Origin: a bacterium
GTDB lineage: Bacteria > Patescibacteriota > Minisyncoccia > Phycocordibacterales > UBA10002
Direction of reading: 5' to 3'
NCBI GenBank assembly: GCA_030648695.1
Contig: JAUSHG010000041.1
Span: 1 to 5,254 of the forward strand
DNA length: 5,254 nt
Under the pieces are notes generated by a model. It saw only the letters and a list, made by a program, of their open reading frames with translations. It ran no database searches and had not been told where the DNA came from. Made by a program: the position numbers and the translations under genes. Positions 1-4,227 of the stretch are shown here, piece after piece; the first letter of the stretch is position 1, and the number at the start of each line of letters is the position of its first letter.

Positions 1-903
1 AAGACCGTGCTTTTGCAGGAGCTTATCCGCAACGTAGCAACGGTAGCCAAAGGATATTCAGTATTTGCCGGAGTGGGTGAACGAACGCGCGAAGGAAATG
101 ATTTGTATAAGGAAATGAAGGAGTCGGGGGTGCTTCCACAAACTGCACTCGTATTCGGACAGATGAACGAGGTGCCGGGTGCCCGTGCTCGCGTTGCGCT
201 CTCCGGCCTTACCATGGCCGAGCACTTCCGCGACAGCGAAGGCAAAGACGTGCTTCTTTTCATTGACAACATCTTCCGCTTTACGCAGGCCGGTTCTGAA
301 GTGTCTGCACTTTTGGGCCGCATGCCGTCAGCCGTAGGTTATCAGCCGACTCTCGCCAATGAAATGGGTGAACTGCAGGAACGCATTACCTCTACCAAGA
401 AGGGTTCTATTACCTCCGTACAGGCGATTTACGTGCCTGCAGACGACATTACCGACCCCGCACCGGCCACGACCTTCTCGCACCTTGATTCCACCATCGT
501 GCTTTCACGTGCGCTTACCGAACTCGGCATTTATCCGGCCGTGGACCCGCTTGATTCCGGTTCCACCGCGCTTGATGTGAATATTGTCGGCGAAGAGCAT
601 TACAAGGTGGCGCGGGATGTTCAGCGTATTTTGCAGAGGTATAAGGATTTGCAGGATATTATAGCCATTCTCGGTATTGAAGAGCTTTCTGACGAAGACA
701 AAACGCTCGTTGAGCGCGCCCGTAAAATCCAGCGATTCCTCTCACAGCCGTTCAACGTCGCCGAAGTATTCACCGGCAAGCCCGGTAAGTATGTCTCGCG
801 TGAGGAAACTGTACGCGGATTCCGCGAGATTATTGAAGGCAAGCATGATGATAAACCGGAGGGAGCGTTTTATATGAAAGGGTCAATTGACGAAGTCAAT
901 TGA
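1..903 (+). CDS. atpD: F1 ATP synthase subunit beta, 3' part (5' end outside window)
   Basis: This is the catalytic beta subunit of the cytoplasmic F1 head, which makes or hydrolyses ATP in rotary coupling with the membrane Fo sector. The frame is open from base 1. Its first residues, KTVLLQEL, follow directly on a Walker A loop, so the first lysine is probably the P-loop lysine and about a third of the protein lies upstream. Visible motifs are GERTREGNDLY (nt 76-108), the Walker B segment LLFIDN (253-270), the alpha/beta signature PAVDPLDSGS (535-564), the DELSEED-loop equivalent EELSDED (679-699), and a C-terminus ending FYMKGSIDEVN. The 300 residues seen fit the usual remaining length; the tail is slightly short. 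An oddity: the segment usually read as DSTSR is DSGST here. atpC follows after a hairpin spacer, the normal order at the end of an ATP synthase operon. Identity is essentially certain. Confidence 0.98.
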   Translation, partial: KTVLLQELIRNVATVAKGYSVFAGVGERTREGNDLYKEMKESGVLPQTALVFGQMNEVPGARARVALSGLTMAEHFRDSEGKDVLLFIDNIFRFTQAGSEVSALLGRMPSAVGYQPTLANEMGELQERITSTKKGSITSVQAIYVPADDITDPAPATTFSHLDSTIVLSRALTELGIYPAVDPLDSGSTALDVNIVGEEHYKVARDVQRILQRYKDLQDIIAILGIEELSDEDKTLVERARKIQRFLSQPFNVAEVFTGKPGKYVSREETVRGFREIIEGKHDDKPEGAFYMKGSIDEVN

Positions 904-907
904 ACTA

Positions 908-953
908 TTAACTTTTGACCCTTGACTGTTAACAGTTAAGAGTTAAAGGTTAA
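908..953 (+). repeat. 46-nt near-perfect hairpin of 7-bp-periodic TTRA units between atpD and atpC
   Basis: Bases 908-928 pair with 933-953 around a TTAA loop (929-932). Twenty of 21 positions pair, including three G-U wobbles (913/948, 917/944, 924/937); the only mismatch is C920/A941. All three wobbles are allowed in the sense transcript but would be A-C clashes on the other strand, so the structure suits the atp mRNA. The same stretch is a 7-bp array: TTAA or TTGA begins at 908, 915, 922, 929, 936, 943 and 950. It starts 5 nt after the atpD stop. There is no U-run after it, so it is not a standard terminator. It may attenuate or stabilise the transcript, or set epsilon yield relative to beta; this is inference. 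Confidence 0.8.
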
Positions 954-974
954 GAGTTGTCGCGCAATAAACAT

Positions 975-1232
975 ATGCAAGAAAATAAAACCAGTATCGA
1001 GCTAAAAATGGTGTCACTTAAACAAGTCATTCATCATGACTATGTGGACTCTGTCACACTCCCGACCAAAGCAGGGGAGATTACGGTGCTTCCGAATCAC
1101 ACGGCGCTTATTTCCGCGCTTGGAGCAGGGACCATTCGCGCCCGCGCCGGAGGCAAGGAACTTCCATTTCAAATTCAAGGAGGATTTATGGAAGTCACTC
1201 CCGACAGCCGGTTGGTAGTTTTGTTAAGTTAA
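975..1232 (+). CDS. atpC: F1 ATP synthase subunit epsilon, short form lacking the C-terminal helices
   Basis: Epsilon is part of the F1 central stalk, binding gamma and the c-ring. The 85 residues match the N-terminal beta-sandwich: IELKMVS (res 8-14, start of strand 1), GEITVLPNHTALISAL (34-49), a GTIR turn (52-55) and GGFMEVTPDSRLVVLL (69-84). The protein then stops, where typical family members of about 130-140 residues continue into a two-helix C-terminal domain that can inhibit ATP hydrolysis. The next bases are non-coding repeat and a terminator, so this looks like a naturally short form and not a frameshift. I chose ATG 975 because it gives the usual few residues before strand 1. It has no Shine-Dalgarno. 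TTG 957 in the same frame is the alternative, with AAAGG at 945-949 lying inside the hairpin arm. It is last in the atp operon. Confidence 0.93.
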   Translation: MQENKTSIELKMVSLKQVIHHDYVDSVTLPTKAGEITVLPNHTALISALGAGTIRARAGGKELPFQIQGGFMEVTPDSRLVVLLS

Positions 1233-1255
1233 TAGTTTGTAGGTTGGTAAGTTAA
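1210..1255 (+). repeat. GTT-rich direct repeats across the atpC stop codon
   Basis: GGTTGGTA occurs at 1210-1217 and 1242-1249, and AAGTTAA at 1226-1232 and 1249-1255. GTT-starting units recur at 1223, 1228, 1235, 1243 and 1251, so spacing is 5 to 8 bp and less regular than in the other two arrays. The last three codons and stop of atpC lie in this tract. It resembles the TTAA array upstream of atpC in composition but shows no inverted arm. Whether it is a decayed copy of the same element is inference. Confidence 0.45.
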
Positions 1256-1286
1256 AAAAAGCCGGAGCAATCAGGCTTTTCTTTTT
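1255..1286 (+). terminator. Intrinsic terminator of the ATP synthase operon
   Basis: Stem AAAAGCC (1257-1263) pairs with GGCTTTT (1274-1280). An inner GA/TC pair closes a GCAA tetraloop (1267-1270) past one G-A mismatch. A T-rich tract runs from 1277 to 1286. It begins 22 nt after the atpC stop and before purD, so it should end the atp transcript. The A-run on its left could also give weak termination on the opposite strand. Confidence 0.85.
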
Positions 1287-1338
1287 GCCATGCCTGCGTT
1301 AGAGTGTGGGCCGAACAACGAACCAAAGGAATAGTTCT

Positions 1339-2631
1339 ATGAAAATATTGTTGACGGGAAGTGGAGGACGCGAGTTCTCTCTTGTGAAAAAGTGTGCGGA
1401 ATCTTTGCATGTTACGGCAATTGCTGTTGCTCCGGGAAGCGACGCTATCGGCGAAATCCGACTGCAGAATGGAGAGCCGGTACAGTGTCTTCCGTTTGCG
1501 GCCACAGATGCCAAAGCCATTGCAGATTGGGCACGGGACGCAAAGTATGATTTGGTTGTCCCGGGTCCGGAATCTTCATTGGAGTCGGGACTTGGCGATT
1601 TGTGCCGCAAGTACGGTGTTCCTTTTGCGGGTCCGTGCCAGCGGGGAGCGCGTCTTGAGCTTTCCAAGGCGTTCGCGCATGAGTTCTGCTCAAAGTACGG
1701 TATTTGCCAACCGAGGGGAGCGGTGTTTGATACCTTCGGCGGTGCGCGGGATTTTCTCTCGCAAAATGACCCCGGTTGGGTCATTAAGGCGGACGGGTCG
1801 GCTTCTGGAAAGGGAGTTATCGTGCCTAAGAACCTGCAGGAAGCCCATAGTGCTATTCGCCGTCTGATGATAGACCGGATACTTGGAAAGGCCGGAGAGC
1901 GAGTCGTCATTCAGGAGCTTTGGAAAGGACGGGAACTTTCTCTACATGCAATCGCCGACAAGAACGGTGCACACTTATTCGAAACCGCGCGTGATTACAA
2001 ACGCGCGGGGGACGGCGACACCGGCGAGAACACTGGCGGTATGGGTGCGTATTCTCCGGGTGGTGAGCTGTCTCCAGAGCGTCGGCGTCAAATCGAGAGC
2101 ATCATTCAATCCTGGCGCGCAGGATGTGCAGCAGAAGAAATTCTCTACCGAGGTATTCTTTATCCTGGGTTGATGATTCGGGACGATGACGTTGCTGTAC
2201 TGGAGTTCAACGCCCGCTTCGGCGACCCCGAGACACAAGTATATTTGCAACGACTGGAAAGCGACCTACCGACACTTCTGCTTGCTGCTGCGACAGATAC
2301 ACTAAAGCCGGAGATGCTTTCGTGGCATTCGCTGGGGTCTGTGTGCGTCAATGCTGTTTCGGGCGGGTATGGGTATGGGAAACCCCTGGACTTGCATCAC
2401 GAGATCACTGGCCTTGATGACATCGCAAAGCTCCCGCAGGTGGATATCATTCATGCCGGCACTAAAAAAGTGAACGGCAAGTGGATTAACGTTGGAGGAC
2501 GGGTTGTGGGCATTCGCGCGTGGGATGATACCCGTGCCGGTGCGCGAGAACGCGCCTACGATGCGATGGAGCGTCTCCTGTTTGAGGGAATGCACTATCG
2601 CAGGGATATCGCACGAGAGCTCGAGTTTTAA
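1339..2631 (+). CDS. purD: Phosphoribosylamine--glycine ligase (GAR synthetase)
   Basis: PurD is a cytoplasmic ATP-grasp enzyme that joins glycine to 5-phosphoribosylamine in de novo purine synthesis, giving GAR, ADP and phosphate. The 430 residues equal the usual monofunctional length. Visible are the N-terminal GSGGRE turn (7-12), GPE (76-78), the ATP-grasp nucleotide loop KADGSASGKGV (150-160), DTGENTGGMGAYSP (227-240), the metal/ATP signature EFNARFGDPETQ (289-300), HAGTK (372-376) and GGRV (386-389). ATG 1339 is chosen because AAAGGA (1325-1330) lies 8 nt upstream and the protein then begins MKILLTGSGG as in the family; an in-frame GTG at 1306 would add 11 unlikely residues. Usual family residues are changed in two motifs: GGREHAL reads GGREFSL, and QDHKR...GPNTGG reads RDYKR...GENTGG. 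No other purine gene is visible. It lies between two terminators, so it is probably transcribed alone. A divergent ATP-grasp paralogue with another substrate is possible but less likely. Confidence 0.93.
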   Translation: MKILLTGSGGREFSLVKKCAESLHVTAIAVAPGSDAIGEIRLQNGEPVQCLPFAATDAKAIADWARDAKYDLVVPGPESSLESGLGDLCRKYGVPFAGPCQRGARLELSKAFAHEFCSKYGICQPRGAVFDTFGGARDFLSQNDPGWVIKADGSASGKGVIVPKNLQEAHSAIRRLMIDRILGKAGERVVIQELWKGRELSLHAIADKNGAHLFETARDYKRAGDGDTGENTGGMGAYSPGGELSPERRRQIESIIQSWRAGCAAEEILYRGILYPGLMIRDDDVAVLEFNARFGDPETQVYLQRLESDLPTLLLAAATDTLKPEMLSWHSLGSVCVNAVSGGYGYGKPLDLHHEITGLDDIAKLPQVDIIHAGTKKVNGKWINVGGRVVGIRAWDDTRAGARERAYDAMERLLFEGMHYRRDIARELEF

Positions 2632-2653
2632 CTTGACACTCTCACAAAATTGC

Positions 2654-2683
2654 AAGGGACTGGCTTCGGTCAGTCCCTTTCTT
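2654..2683 (+). terminator. Intrinsic terminator of purD with UUCG tetraloop
   Basis: AAGGGACTG (2654-2662) pairs with CAGTCCCTT (2671-2679). The stem is extended inside by G-U and C-G pairs closing a UUCG tetraloop (2665-2668). A short T-rich tail TTTCTTATT follows. It begins 22 nt after the purD stop and is a textbook rho-independent structure. Confidence 0.93.
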
Positions 2684-2723
2684 ATTATCCCAAATGATTG
2701 CTATCGCAATCATTTGGGATAAT
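2684..2723. repeat. Perfect 18-bp inverted repeat with 4-nt loop
   Basis: ATTATCCCAAATGATTGC (2684-2701) is the exact reverse complement of 2706-2723, separated by TATC. It starts in the tail of the purD terminator and ends 80 bp before the tRNA. Neither strand has a U-run after it, so it is not an ordinary terminator. It could be an operator for a dimeric regulator, a small mobile or REP-like palindrome, or an mRNA 3'-end stabiliser. The sequence alone does not decide. Confidence 0.85.
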
Positions 2724-2747
2724 TGGGAATGTTTCAAAGAACGGCTT

Positions 2748-2776
2748 TTGCTTTTCGGAGAAAAAATCGTTAAGAT
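2748..2776 (+). promoter_or_regulatory. Possible sigma70-type promoter for tRNA-Ala
   Basis: TTGCTT (2748-2753) and TAAGAT (2771-2776) are separated by exactly 17 bp and precede the tRNA by about 26 bp. They match consensus at 3/6 and 4/6 positions, so the call rests mainly on spacing and on the need for a promoter after the purD terminator. Confidence 0.35.
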
Positions 2777-2802
2777 GACGCGGGTAAACCTATTGGTCAG
2801 AT

Positions 2803-2873
2803 GGGCTCATAGTAAAATGGTATTACGCATCCATGGCATGGATGAGGTCCGGGTCCGATTCCCGGTGGGTCCA
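2803..2873 (+). tRNA. tRNA-Ala, anticodon GGC
   Basis: All four arms fold. The acceptor is GGGCTCA/TGGGTCC with discriminator A73. The D stem is GTAA/TTAC with loop AATGGTA, the anticodon stem CATCC/GGATG with loop ATGGCAT (anticodon GGC at 2835-2837, reading GCC/GCU), and the T stem CCGGG/CCCGG with loop TCCGATT. The G3-U70 pair (2805/2870), the main alanine identity element, agrees with the anticodon. U8-A14, A15-U48 and G18-G19 are in place. Oddities: position 55, nearly always U (pseudouridine), is C, although G18-C55 could still pair; the variable loop is only 4 nt; and the D arm resembles the GTATAATGGTATTAC type commoner in glycine tRNAs than the usual GCTC...GAGC of alanine. CCA is not encoded (CAA follows), so a CCA-adding enzyme is needed. 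Confidence 0.95.
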
Positions 2874-2875
2874 CA

Positions 2876-3064
2876 ATGAAAGAAGGAATGGAACAACCTA
2901 CATGGAGCGAGGCGGATGTTGAGCGCGTGAGGCAAAAGATTTTTGTCGTGCAAGAAAAGGCACCGGAAGCAAAAGAGCGTGAGTTAACAAAAAACCGACC
3001 GCAGAGCGATCGGTTACGAGACAAAGAATTCACTTACTGCGCCAGGACCGGGGAACGCGAGTGA
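2876..3064 (+). CDS. Doubtful 62-residue hypothetical protein
   Basis: A frame opens 2 nt after the tRNA and encodes a very charged peptide. Residues 9-28 (TWSEADVERVRQKIF...) look like an amphipathic helix with a capped N-terminus, which favours real coding. Against it: no Shine-Dalgarno at ATG 2876 (the GAAGGA before ATG 2888 is too close), the first bases abut a tRNA, codons from about 2989 read through the terminator of the opposite gene, and the last 31 bp overlap that gene's end. I recognise no family. It may be a real small gene, a remnant, or chance. Confidence 0.28.
   Translation: MKEGMEQPTWSEADVERVRQKIFVVQEKAPEAKERELTKNRPQSDRLRDKEFTYCARTGERE
2989..3015 (-). terminator. Intrinsic terminator of the minus-strand orphan gene
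   Basis: Read on the minus strand, AACCGATCG (3015-3007) pairs with CGGTCGGTT (3001-2993) around a 5-nt loop, followed by a U-run from 2994 to 2989. The one imperfect pair is G-U in the minus-strand RNA but C-A on the plus strand, which fits minus-strand use. It lies 18 nt past the stop of the 3034-3465 gene and supports that gene as a transcribed unit. Confidence 0.85.
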
Positions 3065-3465
3065 AAGTGGGTATCAAGCTGGTACCTGCACTCCAAGAGT
3101 TCAGTGTGCTCTATGGGTAAGCACGTTCTCATTCTGGTGTTGGACGTGTACAGTACAAAAAAACGAAGGCCCGTCGGGGTGCACTCGTACCAGAAAACCA
3201 AACCGTTTGTGAGCATGGCCGGTCCTACGGAATACTCTTCCATGGAGGAGGAAAAGCGGAAGGACCCGATTTTTACGGGTTGCCACACATTGCGGCTATT
3301 CCATCGGCGTGCCAGGTCAAAATGGATGCGGCACAATGTTGACATATCAAGTATCACCTTCGTCAGTCGGGCGCGAATAACGGCTCCCGGCTTTGATTCT
3401 CGCATAGTATCAAAAAAGACGCCGCGAAACCCTTCAAATTCGGAAAAGAGGATAGGACGAACCAT
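3034..3465 (-). CDS. Conserved-looking hypothetical protein, 143 residues
   Basis: I do not recognise this protein. Initiation at ATG 3465 is well supported: GGAGG (3471-3475 on the minus strand) lies 5 nt upstream. The open frame continues upstream to an ATG at 3552, but that has no such signal and would overlap the divergent gene's promoter region. The protein is a mix of basic, aromatic and hydrophobic segments and begins MVRPILFSEFEGFRG. It contains beta-strand-like stretches (AVIRARLTKVILDMS, res 28-42; GLVFWYEC, 88-95; GLRFFVLYTS, 99-108). There is no signal peptide, no clear membrane span and only scattered cysteines (45, 95, 115, 126). Strand-rich alternation with charged turns suggests a small soluble beta-rich fold. 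It has its own terminator and is divergent from the flavoprotein gene, with 95 bp between starts, so shared regulation is possible. Confidence 0.72.
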   Translation of the reverse strand: MVRPILFSEFEGFRGVFFDTMRESKPGAVIRARLTKVILDMSTLCRIHFDLARRWNSRNVWQPVKIGSFRFSSSMEEYSVGPAMLTNGLVFWYECTPTGLRFFVLYTSNTRMRTCLPIEHTELLECRYQLDTHFHSRSPVLAQ

Positions 3466-3470
3466 ATGAA

Positions 3471-3475
3471 CCTCC
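3471..3475 (-). promoter_or_regulatory. Shine-Dalgarno GGAGG deciding the start of the minus-strand orphan
   Basis: Plus-strand CCTCC reads GGAGG on the minus strand, 5 nt before ATG 3465. It is the strongest ribosome binding site in the window and rules in favour of the inner start over the ATG at 3552. Confidence 0.8.
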
Positions 3476-3512
3476 GTGGTTGATTTTGTTGTTCCCGCTG
3501 TAATCCCCTGCA

Positions 3513-3540
3513 AGTGTAACGCAAAAAAAGATAACCGCAA
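3513..3540 (-). promoter_or_regulatory. Weak candidate promoter for the minus-strand orphan
   Basis: On the minus strand TTGCGG (3540-3535) and TACACT (3518-3513) are 16 bp apart and would give a leader of about 40 nt before ATG 3465. Matches to consensus are 3/6 and 4/6, so this is only a suggestion. A run of seven A on the plus strand (3523-3529) lies in the spacer. Confidence 0.28.
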
Positions 3541-3543
3541 CTG

Positions 3544-3552
3544 TGCTAACAT
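3544..3552 (+). promoter_or_regulatory. Candidate extended -10 element for the flavoprotein gene
   Basis: TGCTAACAT has the TGn extension followed by a 4/6 match to the -10 consensus. Its last base is 8 nt before ATG 3561, so transcription would begin at or just before the start codon. There is no -35 at the right distance and no Shine-Dalgarno, which fits a leaderless mRNA. Confidence 0.4.
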
Positions 3553-3560
3553 ATCAGCAT

Positions 3561-4142
3561 ATGCGCAGAAGGAAGATTCTCATACTTGTCGGGCATCCCG
3601 ACCGCAATCGCCTGACCACACATTTTGCGGATGCGTATGAAGCGGGGGCAAAGGAGGCCGGACACGAGGTCTTCCGCCTTGAGCTTTCCTCCCTTACATT
3701 TGACCCGATTTTGCACCGCGGTTATGAGGAAAAGCAGGATTTAGAGCCGGACCTGCACAATGTGCAGGAAAAAATTAAGTGGTGCGACCACTTCGTGATT
3801 TTCTATCCTTCGTGGTGGTCCAGCATGCCGGCACTCCTCAAAGGGATGTTTGAGCGCCTCTGGCTCCCGGGATTCGCCTTTCATTTTCATAAAAGTGGAT
3901 GGTGGTGGAACGGTCTGCTCAAAGGCCGCTCGGCCACGGTGTTTGTACTGTCGGATTCGCCGCCGCTGTTCGCGCGAATGCTCTTCGGCGATTCCACCAA
4001 CGAAATCAGGCGGGGGATTTTGTGCTTTGCAGGATTCCGGCCGGTTCGGGTGAAAAAAATCGGACCGCTGAAGGATATTTCAGCAGTCCGTGTGAAGCGC
4101 TATTGGCACCGATTTAAGCGATGGGGTAGAGCAGCTTGTTAG
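3561..4142 (+). CDS. Flavodoxin-fold NAD(P)H:quinone oxidoreductase-like protein
   Basis: This belongs to the flavodoxin-2 family (NQO1, MdaB and KefF-like), soluble enzymes that bind FMN or FAD and pass two electrons from NAD(P)H to quinones or other acceptors. Over 193 residues one sees a first strand with phosphate-binding turn KILILVGHP (5-13), FDPILHRGY (48-55), the acidic QDLEPDL (59-65) and the flavin-contacting YPSWWSSMPALLKG (82-95), followed by a LPGFAF segment (102-107). Then come the fourth-strand region ATVFVLSDSPP (125-135), CFAGFRPVRV (155-164) and a very basic tail. Length is normal for the family. ATG 3561 is preferred; a GTG at 3543 would add six residues and lies in the probable -10 region. 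No Shine-Dalgarno is seen. Its stop codon TAG is the first TTAG unit of the repeat array that follows. Substrate cannot be told from sequence; a general redox or detoxification role is possible. Confidence 0.88.
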   Translation: MRRRKILILVGHPDRNRLTTHFADAYEAGAKEAGHEVFRLELSSLTFDPILHRGYEEKQDLEPDLHNVQEKIKWCDHFVIFYPSWWSSMPALLKGMFERLWLPGFAFHFHKSGWWWNGLLKGRSATVFVLSDSPPLFARMLFGDSTNEIRRGILCFAGFRPVRVKKIGPLKDISAVRVKRYWHRFKRWGRAAC

Positions 4143-4227
4143 CTGTTTAGCTTCTTAGCTTTTTAGGGCTAATTTCGTGAACCTATTATTGCTAAACAGC
4201 TAAAAAGCTACTATTCTAACCAGCTAT
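4133..4227 (+). repeat. 8-bp-periodic TTAGC/GCTAA array forming inverted arms, filling the spacer before ychF
   Basis: TTAG starts at 4139, 4147, 4155 and 4163. On the right, CTAA-type units (CTAA or CTAC) start at 4192, 4200, 4208 and 4216, with CTAT at 4224: the same motif inverted at the same 8-bp period. A perfect 13-bp pairing joins 4139-4151 with 4191-4203. Because of the periodicity other registers also pair, for example 4156-4166 with 4200-4210, and TAGCTG 4140-4145 with CAGCTA 4221-4226. A small TTAGC/GCTAA hairpin (4155-4159 with 4168-4172) competes. The array begins in the last codons of the flavoprotein gene and ends on the A of the ychF start codon. It has no U-run. Confidence 0.78.

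Noticed and set aside
882..903. Direct repeat GTCAATTGA at 882-890 and 895-903
   Set aside because: Both copies lie in the last codons of atpD, and two 9-mers alone are too weak to call an element, though the second abuts the hairpin.
1306..1338. Upstream GTG start for purD
   Set aside because: Adds 11 residues before the conserved MKILLTGSGG beginning and has no Shine-Dalgarno, whereas ATG 1339 has AAAGGA.
1299..1910. Long minus-strand frame of about 200 codons opposite purD
   Set aside because: It lies wholly antisense to a clear purD, has no family motif, and crosses the purD start region; best explained as a shadow of purD codon use.
2633..2638. Consensus -35 hexamer TTGACA just after purD
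   Set aside because: No acceptable -10 lies 16-18 bp downstream; that position falls in the purD terminator stem.
3104..3469. Plus-strand frame of about 120 codons opposite the minus-strand orphan
   Set aside because: It starts with GTG without a Shine-Dalgarno, its product is basic and low in hydrophobic order, and the minus-strand gene has both a strong ribosome binding site and a matching terminator.
3466..3552. 29-residue N-terminal extension of the minus-strand orphan from ATG 3552
   Set aside because: No ribosome binding site, and it would overlap the promoter region of the divergent gene; the inner ATG has GGAGG at 5 nt.
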